DNA of 60,000 bases from Tubulanus polymorphus (GCF_964204645.1 NC_134027.1:16482485-16542484), one strand, 5' to 3'; counted from the first letter of the stretch, positions 22,082 through 30,673 are shown. Translations and numbers: made by a program. The notes: generated by a model not told the origin, from the letters alone.

Positions 22082-23435
22082 CAATAATAGGAAATACTTG
22101 GTATAATAGTTATTACAATAACAACATCACCACTATCACACGGTATTGATCATTTCACAGTCATTAGTCATAATGACTTAGATTTGCAAATTTAGCGGTT
22201 AGTGAGATAATACTGATGTTAGTATTATAATTCAGGTCTTGACTACCAAACAATAAAAATTTACATTTATCAATAAGTCGTTTTGAATTGCTGCATTGTA
22301 GATAATTGAATCTCATTAGCAAGGTCCTGGAGTAGGCTATGGATTTTATCGCGATGAGGAGGGTGCTGGCATTTTAAAAGGAAATGAACTGTATTGAGTC
22401 TTTTATTGTTGCAACTAGGGCAATTTGGATGAAGCACATTGCTAAAATTATGATCATATAGCTGGGATCGTAAAAAGAGGTCTACACGTAGTCTATTTAA
22501 AGACATTTCTTCTCTACGATTTAAATTTGGAATCATTGCTGTCGTGATTGTAGAAACTAGTGATGATCGTTTATAGACTCTAGATTTAAAAATTGAAAAG
22601 TTTTGAATAGAGCGAATGTCTGTACAAGTGTCATTCCAGACAGCCATAAGTCTGAATATAGGGGAATTCTTAATTTTACTTGGTACACGATGGGGTATAC
22701 GAAAAGGTTGTTGATTTCTCAAGTTTCTTTCAGCTATATTTCGGTAGGTACTGAAGAGTGATAAGACATAAGGGGGTGCATACATTTTGAAAATTTATAC
22801 ATGAAAACTTTTTGTCGCTCGAGGCGCCTGCTTGATAATGACTGCCAGTTAAGGACAAATAAAACTTTTTCTCTATTAGAACCCGTAAAACAGCCTGATA
22901 CTATGATAGCAGACTGGTAATGGAGCCGTTCAAGCCTATCTAGAGTTGTTTTGTTGGCGCTACTAAATATTACATCACAATACTCAAAGTGTGGGTATAT
23001 AAATGAACTGTAGATTGTGTTCAGGTGTCGTGATTTTAATTTATGCTTTAAAGATTTTAGTGGATTTAAAAGCTTTTGTACCTTTTCATAAATAGATTCA
23101 ACATGTTTTTGGAAACTTAGATTTGAGTCTAAGGTAAAACCTAAGTGCTTGTGTGACGTTTCACTTGGGATACGAATACCGTTTAAAAACAAAGGATTAT
23201 AATTCTTGATGTCACTTTTACAAAATGTGACATCACAACTCTTACTAGGCTCAAACTCAAGATCCCAGCAAAGTGCCCACTTCGAGATATTATCAAGATC
23301 TGACTGGACGGCTCGATTACCTGGGTACGGGTCAGTTGGATCAATACTAGAATATAAGGAGGTATCATCTACATACAAAAACACAGTACTGCTTAATCCA
23401 TCGGGAAGATCATTAATATACAACAAAAATAGGAA
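21878..23435 (-). mobile_element. 5'-truncated LINE (Jockey/CR1-like) inserted in the ATPase gene
   Basis: Minus-strand non-LTR retrotransposon of about 1.56 kb. The 3' end is the T-run and TATATA tract at 21878-21900 (A-tail when read on the minus strand). The 3' part carries an AAT microsatellite (about 22038-22078). The 5' end is cut within the RT domain. An 11-bp target-site duplication flanks it (21867-21877 and 23436-23446), as expected for target-primed reverse transcription. Confidence 0.88.
22270..23426 (-). pseudogene. LINE reverse transcriptase, C-terminal part
   Basis: Two overlapping minus-strand frames (23426 to 22734, then 22785 to 22270). The first begins YINDLPDGLSS and carries the catalytic box as YVDD (usually FADD in this group), then LDNISKWALCWDLEF, SHKHLGFTLDS and the thumb-like region. 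The second has a CPSCNNKRLNTVHFLLKC zinc-binding motif near the end, found after RT in Jockey- and CR1-like LINEs. A frameshift separates the two. The endonuclease and the first half of RT are missing through 5' truncation. Confidence 0.82.
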
Positions 23436-23446
23436 TGGAAGAAAAT
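23436..23446. repeat. Target-site duplication, right copy
   Basis: TGGAAGAAAAT, matching 21867-21877 exactly. ATPase coding sequence continues directly after it. Confidence 0.85.
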
Positions 23447-23577
23447 CAAATAATACCTACTGAATTACATGATGAATATATGAATATATTAAAAAGTAAT
23501 AAAGGTTCCAAATTACTTCTGAGACTACAATTTCATTATGAATATAGATTTATAAAATATGGCATTTTAAGCATTTA

Positions 23578-23645
23578 TGTATTAGATACGTATTAGATAC
23601 GTATTAGGTACGTATTAGATACCATAATAATACGTATTAGATACA

Positions 23646-23716
<71 letters not shown>
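23578..23716. repeat. GTATTAGATAC tandem repeat and AT microsatellite
   Basis: About five copies of an 11-bp repeat (GTATTAGATAC, with variants) at 23578-23645 are followed by an uninterrupted AT dinucleotide tract of about 65 bp (to about 23714). It lies between the end of the ATPase gene and the left arm of the inverted repeat and may mark a rearrangement point. Confidence 0.9.
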
Positions 23717-23719
<3 letters not shown>

Positions 23720-24052
23720 TTTTCAGCATTTATTCTCGATCTAGTTTTTTTTATCAAACTCGTCTGTTGAAGGGGCTTTAGAATCACTATCTGCTAAATT
23801 AGAATTATGTGCTGATCCATCATCGTTATCAATATTAGTTTAATTAAAATCAGGTTGTGGTTCATCAGGTATAAATCCTTCATTATTATTTCCCATTTCT
23901 CCCATTTCATAAGCTTCTCCACCTTCTACATCCATTTATATCTTATAAAAATTAAAATTTAAAATATAATATTCCTCCTATTACAATTCCTATACAAGTT
24001 ATAGCTAATTTATTATTTTCATGGGATTTATTATCATTATTAGTTATAATTA
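23716..24052 (-). repeat. Left arm of 337-bp inverted duplication
   Basis: Reverse complement of 25559-25897 with about a dozen differences. The arms are separated by 1.5 kb. The arm holds the small MDVEGG gene and the end of a one-helix protein. Confidence 0.9.
23741..23935 (-). pseudogene. Small acidic protein, copy with internal stop
   Basis: Inverted copy of the 64-codon frame at 25678-25872. It begins MDVEGGEAYEMGEMG, is rich in Asp, Glu and Asn, and has a stop (TAA) after PDFN where the other copy has Glu. Its start is preceded by GATATAAATGG, a better match to the element's start-site motif than the open copy has (GATATTAATGG). Function unknown. Confidence 0.6.
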
Positions 24053-24644
24053 TAAGAATCATTTCCACCTTTTGTTTTTAATTTATAATGTTTCGCCCAA
24101 TTAGTCTTTGTTATACATTCATTACAGAAGGCACAATAATTTAGTTCTTCTTTGCATTTATCTTTATATATATTAGCATATGTTTTTACTAATTGTAAAA
24201 TATGTTCATCTTTTTTGATGTGCAATAAATAATCATTATAATTATCAAAATCTTCTTCACAATATGTGTATCTAATGATATCTTTTGGTTAAACATTTGA
24301 TTTTTCTATTTTATAGTTAGAGGTAGATTCTGTTACATCTTCTTTTTTAGTTTCAATATTCTCTTCTTTTTTAGTTTCAATATTATCTTCTTTTTTAGAT
24401 TCATTATTATCTTCTTTCTTAGATTCAATATTATCTTCTTTTTTGTTTCAATATTGTCTTCTTATTTAGATACATTATTATCTTCTATTTTAGGTTCAAT
24501 ATTCTTTTATATTTTACTTATTCTATATTTGAATTGATTAAAGTATTCTCCAAAATACTTACTATATTCATCATAAGGTATTATATAATATATATCTGAT
24601 ATCATTTCACTCGGACTTTGTATTTCATATAGTCCTCCTTCCAT
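24053..24644 (-). pseudogene. Zinc-finger-like protein with KKE-rich linker, degraded
   Basis: Minus strand. A start at 24644 (CTATAATAAATGG context) opens a frame MEGGLYEIQSPSEMISD that stops near 24508. A low-complexity stretch follows (24310-24500), a tandem repeat of a ~30-bp unit encoding KKEDNIETKK-like peptides with frame breaks. Then come two C2H2-like motifs: YTYCEEDFDNYNDYLLHIKK around 24280-24205 and YCAFCNECITKTNWAKHYK around 24140-24080. The frame runs a few codons past the inverted-duplication boundary and stops, so the natural C-terminus was replaced. I do not recognise the family; similar fingers begin the polymerase at 36518. Confidence 0.5.
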
Positions 24645-24672
24645 TTATTATAGAACTTTTTATTAAAACTAA
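24645..24672 (-). promoter_or_regulatory. Start-site motif upstream of the minus-strand frame
   Basis: Read on the minus strand: TTTTAATAAAAAGTTCTATA then ATAAATGG. It has the ATAAATGG end of the element's start-site motif, with a weaker T-tract than at 41182 or 41625. Confidence 0.35.
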
Positions 24673-24679
24673 AATTCTA

Positions 24680-24918
24680 ATACATAACACTATTCAATTG
24701 AGAATTTATGATATTTAATTGCGCGTCAGATATAATATAAATATGCATTTTGAAATTTAAGCTTCCTTTTTTCTTTGTCATGAATAATTGTATCCCATCT
24801 TTAGTACTCTGTAATTTTTTCCCAGAACCATGTAATAAATTATCTTCAGTTGTTCTGAAATCTAACCATAATGCGTATTTATTACCAGTATAGTAATCAA
24901 TTTTGTCGTTGACTCTGG
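24680..24918 (-). pseudogene. C-terminal fragment of a probable capsid-type protein
   Basis: Minus-strand frame of about 78 codons with no start, ending at a TAG near 24680. It contains YYTGNKYALWLDFRTTEDN, LLHGSGKKLQ, KDGIQLFMTKK and HIYIISDAQLNI. Alternating hydrophobic strands and the ALW-DFR-TTxD...LHGSG pattern recall, from memory, the C-terminal end of a large structural protein in Polinton-type elements. I cannot say whether it is the major capsid protein or a minor one. The N-terminal part is missing; the 5' side (24919 onward) is unrelated non-coding DNA. Confidence 0.4.
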
Positions 24919-25439
24919 CCGTCCGAGTGGCGACTATCGATTGATAAGATCTTACTCATGAATTTCCATATGACTAACTGAATATATTTTACTAAAACTA
25001 TAAGGTTATGATTATATACGCATGCGAAGAGGAAAGAGAGACGTGGGTGATGCCTGGAAATAGTCGTTTATCTAAAGAGAGTCGAATTACCGTAATGCCT
25101 GAATGAAAGTGTACTGATAAGAGCGGTTCAAACTATAAACTAGAGAAAGAATTGTGTCAAACTGAATGGCGTCACCGACAAATTTAATAGTTTTAAATTT
25201 ATCAATATAATCATATAATATTGAAAATGAAGAGGAGCACGATAGCACAGGAGCAGGCGATCGTATTGCGATTGTACGCTATTCTTACGGTAGTTAGAAA
25301 AGCACTACCGTGCTATAATAAAGAGGAACACAGTAACATTACAATAGCAGTAGCAGTATAAAAGCATAGAATCGCAAAATCGTACAATAGCACATATTTT
25401 CTATAGAATAACGTTTATAAAAGGAAGACATCAAATACA
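24919..25439. other. Non-coding gap inside the inverted duplication
   Basis: About 520 bp of mixed composition with stops in all frames. Small internal inverted stretches (AGCACGATAGCAC and GCACTACCGTGCTATA near 25236 and 25300) are present. Possibly a small inserted element; no termini identified. Confidence 0.3.
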
Positions 25440-25661
25440 ATGCTATTCTTGCTATTCAGAAATATCGCACCTGTCTCAAATATCAAATTGGATAATGATT
25501 CTAAAATAAAAGATTACAATACTACAGAAAATATAAAAACCGATAATATTCAGCATGATATAATTATAACTAATAATGATAATAAATCCCATGAAAATAA
25601 TAAATTAGCTATAACTTATATAGGAATTGTAATAGGAGGAATATTATATTTTAAATTTTAA
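25440..25661 (+). CDS. Small single-helix membrane protein (possible)
   Basis: 73-codon frame with a charged, Asn/Asp-rich middle and a C-terminal membrane helix (LAITYIGIVIGGILYF, near residues 57-72). The C-terminal third lies inside the right inverted arm (from 25559). Upstream codons come from a different sequence, so the true start is doubtful; no T-tract motif precedes 25440. The layout (charged stretch, then terminal helix) is like the small membrane protein at 19955-20295. Confidence 0.4.
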   Translation: MLFLLFRNIAPVSNIKLDNDSKIKDYNTTENIKTDNIQHDIIITNNDNKSHENNKLAITYIGIVIGGILYFKF

Positions 25662-25897
25662 TTTTTATAAGATATTAATGGATGTAGAAGGTGGAGAAGC
25701 TTATGAAATGGGAGAAATGGGAAATAATAATGAAGGATTTGTACCTGATGAACAGCAACCTGATTTTAATGAAACTAATATTGATAATGATAATGGATCA
25801 GCATATAATTCTAATTTAGCAGATAGTGGTTCTAAAGCCCCTGCAACAGACGAGTTTGATAAAAAAAACTAGATCGAGAATAAATGCTGAAAATTAA
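25559..25897 (+). repeat. Right arm of 337-bp inverted duplication
   Basis: Pairs with 23716-24052. Beyond 25897 the coding sequence continues into the coiled-coil gene, whereas the left arm is followed by the AT microsatellite; so this side is the original arrangement. Confidence 0.9.
25678..25872 (+). CDS. Small acidic protein, open copy
   Basis: 64 codons, MDVEGGEAYEMGEMGNNNEG at the start and TDEFDKKN at the end, strongly acidic, no cysteine, probably disordered. It stands 16 bp after the membrane protein frame and 21 bp before the coiled-coil frame, so the three look like one gene run. A very similar inverted copy lies at 23741-23935. Function unknown. Confidence 0.5.
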   Translation: MDVEGGEAYEMGEMGNNNEGFVPDEQQPDFNETNIDNDNGSAYNSNLADSGSKAPATDEFDKKN

Positions 25898-26783
25898 AAT
25901 CCAGATTTAGTAAAACAAAATCTAGAATATAATGAATATATTTATAATTTCAAACCTATATTTGAAAAATCTGGATATAATATAAATGATAGAGGTGCTT
26001 GACATTTAGTAAGAGAATTGAAACTTTTAGATAATGGTGAATATTATTATCATTTGAAAGATGATTATTATATTGATATCACTTATAAAAATCAGAACAA
26101 AATATTAGCAGAATCAACATTAATATAATTTAGAACCATCTAGAATTAAAAGAATAAGTAATAGTAATGAAATAGAAAATGTTACACAAGAAGAAATAAA
26201 TCAAAATAAAAGAGTATTTAAACAAAGAATTAATGACTTATTTGAAACAATCAATAATAATTTAGAAACAGAAACAATTTCAGAACAGAATATAACTTCC
26301 AAAACTAGTAAACTTAGATCAAATAAAGTTCCAATTGAAAAACATTTACCAAATGGGTTACTAGATGCAACAGATCAAGAATTAGAAGATTTAAATATAT
26401 TTTCTGATATAGCAATTAGAGAAATTATTAGTATAAGACTTGCATCTGATAAAATTGCACATGATAAAAGTATAAGAGATTTTAAAATTAGAACTTTAGA
26501 AAAAGATAGAACTGATAAAATAATAGAAATAGAACAATTAGAATTAGATAGAGATAATAAAGTTATAGAAGAAATTGAATTTTGAAAAAGAAATGCATAT
26601 TTAGAAAAAGAAAAAGATGATTTAGAATGTAACATAGAATTACAGAAAGAAGAAATTAAATTATTATCAAAATCATTTGATTATAATATTAATAGATTAT
26701 AAGTTATTTTTAAAGATTTGTTGATAAAACCAAATTCTGAAATATTAAAAGATAGAATAAAATTATTATTTAAGTTAGAAAGT
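25893..26783 (+). pseudogene. Coiled-coil protein, degraded
   Basis: Plus-strand frame without a start codon that begins NPDLVKQNLEYNEYIYNF and continues YYYHLKDDYYIDITYKNQ. Breaks: TGA at about 26001, a shift near 26127, TGA at about 26583 and TAA at 26700. From 26180 onward it is dominated by heptad-like Leu/Ile repeats (RTLEKDRTDKIIEIEQLELD, then KEKDDLECNIELQKEEIKLL), a long coiled coil. It is followed by a last piece (KPNSEILKDRIKLLFKLES) cut by the BEL/Pao remnant. Probably a structural or DNA-organising protein of the Polinton-type element; this is inference. Confidence 0.5.
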
Positions 26784-26804
26784 ATAACAATTCTTTCTAA
26801 CAGC
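26777..26804. other. Hairpin at the element/BEL junction
   Basis: GTTAGAAAG, a 10-nt loop and CTTTCTAAC form a perfect 9-bp stem exactly where the coiled-coil frame ends and BEL-related sequence begins. Confidence 0.5.
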
Positions 26805-26955
26805 TGTAACTATGTTATTTGCTTTTGATTTTGACCTACGGAGAGCATTCTCACTTAACAATAGAGTTAATACGCACATTAAATTCAGCTTATGATAAGG
26901 ATTATCAGTTTTACAATGAGGTTTATACACAGTTTATCGAACGATATTTCCAACA
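26790..26955 (-). mobile_element. Partial BEL/Pao LTR (putative)
   Basis: On the minus strand a purine-rich tract, CTCGGGGCCGGGAAGA (26956-26971), is followed by TGTTGGAAATATCG, a TG start typical of BEL/Pao LTRs. This puts a 3' LTR to the left of the integrase end. No second LTR copy is visible in the window, so the assignment rests on position and the polypurine tract. Confidence 0.4.
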
Positions 26956-27049
26956 TCTTCCCGGCCCCGAGAAATACGCTCCATCGCGATTTTAGCAGCT
27001 TTGCGTGAGCTGCGTCCTTTCACAGGCATATTCGCAATCGCGTTTGGAA

Positions 27050-27598
27050 TTATAACAGTCTGTTCAGACCAGAACGAATTTCCAGTGGATAGAGTTTTTT
27101 AACCGGTCGTGACGTACGACCTGATGCTGTGCGAACTACAGCCGAACGAACTCGATTATCCAGTCCACGATTCAAACTTTCAACAACAGCTAACTTCCAA
27201 TTGATACGTTTCGAGTCTGTATGTATTTGGACGACATCGCCAACTTTGATAACTTCCGAGTTATCACCATACGTTACGTGTCGTTCTCTGAGTGCTGTTA
27301 AGTACTCGTGTTGCCATCTGCACCAAAAGTGTTGAATTATTTGAGTGCGGCGGGCGTAGCGTGCATTTAACTGTGTAAAACCATAGTCATGGTCATTTAA
27401 TTCATCCTCATTGATGATATGACGAGGCAAAGTCGTCAAACGTCGGCCATTCAATAAATGAGATGGCGTTAACGGAACCAGACCTGGAAAACTCGAGGAA
27501 ACAAAAGTTAGCGGTCTGTCATTAATTACAGATTCACTGTCAACAATTAAAGTTCGCAATTCATCGAAATTCACTTGCGCACGACCCAAGGCTTTCAT
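27050..27598 (-). pseudogene. BEL/Pao integrase C-terminal region
   Basis: 182 open codons on the minus strand, starting within the integrase after the catalytic core: FDELRTLIVDSESVINDRPL, PLTPSHLLNGRRLTTLP, FWCRWQHEYLTALRERH, then a C-terminal domain with VGDVVQIHTDSKRINWKLAV and VRTASGRTSRPVKKLYPLE (the DUF5641-type end of BEL/Pao Pol). The catalytic Asp and Glu residues lie upstream in the family and are absent here; the frame is cut at 27600 where Penelope-related DNA begins. Confidence 0.85.
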
Positions 27599-27616
27599 TC
27601 AGGAGATCGGAATAAT

Positions 27617-27670
27617 TTATCTTATTGAACGATGACCACACTCAAACGTGGTGAACGGATAATAAGATAA
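27617..27670. other. Hairpin near the Penelope 3' end
   Basis: TTATCTTATT (27617-27626) and AATAAGATAA (27661-27670) are exact inverted repeats. A second, inner pair CCAC/GTGG lies between them (27636-27639 and 27649-27652). The structure falls at the boundary with the BEL fragment. Confidence 0.6.
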
Positions 27671-27721
27671 AATCCCACTATTTACAGATTAAAAGAATTT
27701 AAAAACCAGAATTTATTTATT

Positions 27722-27769
27722 AAATCTAAAATATTTAAAAGACACAAATCTAAAATATTTAAAAGACAC
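27722..27769. repeat. 24-bp direct duplication
   Basis: AAATCTAAAATATTTAAAAG plus ACAC is present twice in a row immediately beside the hammerhead-like motif. Confidence 0.8.
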
Positions 27770-27807
27770 GACGTTTCGATCTCACCCTAGAGATCATCGT
27801 CAGGTGT
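27766..27807 (-). ncRNA. Hammerhead-like ribozyme motif
   Basis: Read on the minus strand: stem I ACAC/GTGT (27804-27807 with 27766-27769), core CTGACGA (27803-27797), stem II GATCTC/GAGATC with loop TAGGGT (27778-27795), GAA, the palindromic ACGT (27771-27774) as a very short stem III, and C17 (27770) at the expected GUC cleavage site. Penelope-like elements are known to carry hammerheads with minimal stem III of this kind. One extra U stands between the CUGANGA box and stem II; whether that abolishes cleavage is not known to me. Confidence 0.6.
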
Positions 27808-27884
27808 GAGAAATAGACTAAAAACAGGGGTATATATACAGAGGAGGACAGGTTAATTGAGTAAATTGGTGAGTGAGTAAGTAA

Positions 27885-28331
27885 TTAGTGTTTGGCAAGG
27901 CATGAAGTAATATACTTAGAAAGAAGGGAATTATGCGGAGAAAAGCCATTATTTAAATTGGTACTAATATCTGAGTGACGAGTAATTAGGGCAGACTCAA
28001 CTATGTGGCGTTTAGTGTAATTGCTGGAAGTATAAATAATTTCGGCTTTATCAAAATTAAAACGATGACCAGTGTTCCAAACGTGATTGGCTACACCACT
28101 AGCCGGTTTTTCATTTATTATATCCTTTTTGTGTTCCGAAATTCGAGTGTTTAAATCACGACCAGTTTCTCCAAAGTAAATTTTATCACAGCCAAAACAA
28201 GGAATTTTGTAAACTCCGCAGTCCAAAGGTTTAGATTGATTGTTTTTAACCAAAGTCTTACTAATTTTGTTTTCATACGTGAAAATGATTTGTTTATCCA
28301 ATAAAGGGAGAGAGTGACGAAACTTTTCCAA
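27885..28331 (-). pseudogene. Penelope-type GIY-YIG endonuclease domain
   Basis: Minus-strand frame of 148 codons. GVYKIPCFGCDKIYFGETGR carries the family's modified GIY-YIG motif with a Cys between the two halves; RISEHKKDI follows, then NHVWNTGHRFNFDKAEII and the Glu of VESALITRH. The enzyme nicks the target for insertion. It is in another frame than the RT, with a shift near 28345, so the polyprotein is broken. Confidence 0.85.
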
Positions 28332-28348
28332 AACAGGTACATACGGAA

Positions 28349-29236
28349 CTACAATGAACTCTGAAATGTGTTTTTATTTTCTGGAGGTTTAGAATTGAAG
28401 AAAGTACGTTTAGCCTTAGAAATAGCGATTTTCAAAATGTGATCAGGGTAAGCATTTTTTCTAAGAGAGTTGGATATATGGTCAAATTCAGCCGAAAGGA
28501 AGGTTTCATCGCAGATCCGCAGTGCACGGAGAAAGAGGCCTTGAGCGAGACCGATTTTGATTGATTTGGCAGTAAACGAAAAGAAGTGAAGGTATGCCTC
28601 GGCGTTGATAGGTATACGGTAGACTGAGAAAATCAAATGAGAAAATTTATTGTGAATTAGAACATCTAAAAACGGAATTTGGTCATTTTGTTCCCATATA
28701 AAAGTGAATTTCAAAGATGGATATTGGGAGTTGATGAAGTCGATAAAAGAGGTAAGATCAAAATTATCAGAAACTAAGCTCAGAATGTCATCAACATATC
28801 TAATCCAAAAGTTAGGTTTAGAGCCAGCGTACTTAGGGAGAATTTCGGATTCAAAGTGTTCAAGGAAAAGATTAGCCAAAATCGGGGATAATGGGTTACC
28901 CATAGCGAAATCGAAAATTTGTTCATAGAATTTGTCTTGGAATTGGAAATATAAATTGGTAGTACAGAGTTCCAAAAGTTCAAGTAAACATTCTACAGGA
29001 ATTGGGAGATCAAGATTGGAGTCCGGGAGTTTTCTTCTTAAGAAATTGAGAGTTGGTTCCAATGGTATATTAGTGAACAAGGAAACAGCGTCGAAAGATA
29101 TAAATTTTTGTCCATTAGGTTTGAGATTTTTGAGTTTGTCTAAAAGATCCATATTGTGGATCCGAATGTGAGAATCAGAAAAAGTACCCAAAGCCGGGGA
29201 GAGTACTTTAGCCAGATATTTGGAGAAAGATCTCCT
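28349..29236 (-). pseudogene. Penelope-type reverse transcriptase
   Basis: Minus strand. Motifs in order: FISFDAVSLFTNIPL (first catalytic Asp), FDFAMGNPLSPILANLFLE, WIRYVDDILSL (YVDD box at about 28790-28800), QIPFLDVLIH. These are diagnostic of Penelope-like RTs, which resemble telomerase RT. The open frame runs on to 29506, but beyond 29236 it is the antisense of the inverted segment and not protein of the element. The N-terminal part therefore has to be sought on the plus strand. Confidence 0.88.
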
Positions 29237-29723
29237 CCGGCTAGTTTTCAATACAATTTTATATTCATGAATTTGGACACCATTTGGAATACCCTTCAAG
29301 GTCAATCTAATCAGTTCTTTCCTCGGAGATTTTCGATTGCTCTCCAGGAACTTAAATCCATCAAAACCATCCGCATCTCCAAGGCTGATAAAGGCGGCAA
29401 AATTGTTATTCAAGATTTGATCAATTACAATTCTAAAATGTTTGCTATTCTCGGTGATTCCAATTTCTACAAATCCATCAAAAACAACCCTTTGAAAAAG
29501 ATGCAATCAGCTTTTAATTTAGGTTTAAAAAACATCTCTAAGAAATTTCCTGACCATTCGGACTTCCTCTCCAAATTTAACTCTCGGCTTCCAAATCTTC
29601 CTTATGCTTATGGTCTTCCAAAAATTCATAAACCCAATTCACCGTTAAGACCGATCATTTCTAATATCAATTCTCCATCATATCGGCTCTCCAAATATCT
29701 GGCTAAAGTACTCTCCCCGGCTG
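29237..29723 (+). pseudogene. Penelope RT, N-terminal part, inverted
   Basis: Plus-strand frame with ISKADKGGKIVIQD, LPYAYGLPKIHKPNSPLRPI and SNINSPSYRLSKYLAKVL, the region upstream of the RT palm in Penelope-like elements. The first ~25 codons of the open frame from 29156 are antisense of the other part. The frame leaves the element at CCCCGGCT (29723) and picks up unrelated codons to 29746. Confidence 0.85.
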
Positions 29724-30640
29724 ATATTCCCGGCTACTTTCCGTAAAAGGAAAAACCGGAAGTTTAGGAAGATGTGGTTGTTTTGCTTATCCTGTATTAA
29801 AATAGAATTAGTTAAATTGTAGATAAAATAATTAGTATAAGTATTTCAAATAATTTAAGAATTGACAATCAATCACAATGTATTCCGAATCGTAGTTAAT
29901 TATAATAATTAAACAAAAGAAACAATGAATTTGTACTGTAATTAGAAAAGAAAACAAAGTCTTGAAAAGATATTTAATTTGAGTAATCTAGATGTTGTTT
30001 AAGAACAAATTGTTAATAATCGCTAATGTTTTAGAAAAATTAATTTGTGTTAAATGTTAAAACTAGCTGTCTGAAGTTTCTGTTGTCTGTATGCGCTCGT
30101 TGGTAATTCACAGACTATAGCTGCTCTCTCAACAACGACTAGCAAGGAGTGAGTAAATCACAACGCGTCATGACAGGAGGGTTGGAAGGAAAAAGTTAGT
30201 TTAGCAAATCAGTTTTAAAAATAATTTTAGATCAGCGAATCATCAAGGCCAAATTCTATATGACCAAAACAATCATGACAGTAAGGTTGCTGCTCCTTGC
30301 CAAAAGTCGAGTGGGAGAGTCGGTATTTTAAGAATGCCGATTCTTTCTATAAAAGGGACCCGCATCTTGAGAGAGCAGTCAATCGAGAGAATCTGTACCT
30401 AAGTAAGACGAGTGTCGACAGCAGGACAGGAGAAGCTTCGGAACGATAGGGATTCATATACAATAGGGATTAGGAAAATCATTCTTTGTTCAAGGTAAAT
30501 AAAATATATTATCTTCAATATTATCATCCGGTATTTCAATTTATCCATTCGGATTTGTGCACGGACACGTTCTCTCGCCAGGGCCTTACTCAAGTATTTT
30601 ATAGATAACGATTAAAGAGAGGATTGTGACCGGTGTATCA
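29724..30640 (+). mobile_element. Putative 5' LTR of a Gypsy-type element
   Basis: TG at 29724 and CA at 30639-30640, one base before the primer binding site, fit LTR termini; only one copy lies in the window, so the left end is a guess. Promoter features: TATAAAAG at 30348-30355 and an initiator-like GCAGTCAATC about 25 bp later. AATAAA near 30498 could end transcripts. No ORF is supported in this stretch. Confidence 0.5.
30348..30382 (+). promoter_or_regulatory. TATA box and initiator of the LTR
   Basis: TATAAAAG followed after about 20 bp by GAGCAGTCAATC. Spacing fits an RNA polymerase II core promoter with the transcript starting near 30378 and running into the leader and gag. Confidence 0.5.
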
Positions 30641-30641
30641 C

Positions 30642-30659
30642 TGGTGCCGAAACCCGGGA
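30642..30659 (+). promoter_or_regulatory. Primer binding site
   Basis: TGGTGCCGAAACCCGGGA, one base after the LTR end, is complementary to a tRNA 3' end (CCA plus acceptor and start of the T-stem). I could not name the tRNA with confidence. Confidence 0.7.
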
Positions 30660-30673
30660 TATTGGCGTATCAC

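Larger units (their letters stand above)
21380..23596 (+). pseudogene. Genome-packaging ATPase (A32/FtsK-HerA type), split by a LINE
   Basis: The gene starts at 21380 inside the integrase stop. Walker A is GVTNCGKTN (about 21427-21453) and Walker B is LFIIDDCAN (about 21658-21684), followed by an F-SGRHFGITTWVLNQ sensor region, as in the virion-packaging ATPases of Polintons and large DNA viruses. It would pump DNA into the capsid. A first break lies near 21553 (TAG), a second in a T-run near 21820. A LINE then interrupts the gene between 21878 and 23435; the C-terminal part, with ELHDEYMNILKSNKGSK and LLLRLQFHYEYRF, resumes right after the duplicated target site and ends at 23596. So the interruption is clean and recent relative to the element. 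Confidence 0.85.
27601..29723 (-). mobile_element. Penelope-like element with inverted 5' part
   Basis: Body on the minus strand (27601-29236) with RT and GIY-YIG endonuclease; its upstream part lies in opposite orientation at 29237-29723. The shared stretch at the two breakpoints (35 bp, TCTCCAAATATCTGGCTAAA and onward) is present twice in inverted order (about 29196-29230 and 29689-29723), as expected after twin priming. Left end carries an inverted repeat and a hammerhead-like motif. Right end abuts the Gypsy-type LTR. Confidence 0.85.

Noticed and set aside
22270-23463. Plus-strand ORF 23206-23463 as a gene
   Set aside because: It is a shadow of the LINE RT on the other strand and has no domain.
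26375-26635. Minus-strand 86-codon ORF rich in Ser, Ile and Leu
   Set aside because: Antisense shadow of the coiled-coil frame on the plus strand.
15173-26783. A complete, active Polinton
   Set aside because: No Ulp1/adenain-type protease and no full major capsid gene were found, PolB is truncated and frameshifted, the ATPase is interrupted, and no pair of terminal inverted repeats encloses the gene set.
29237-29506. N-terminal extension of the minus-strand Penelope RT frame
   Set aside because: It is the antisense of the inverted RT segment on the plus strand; the motifs are readable only on the plus strand.
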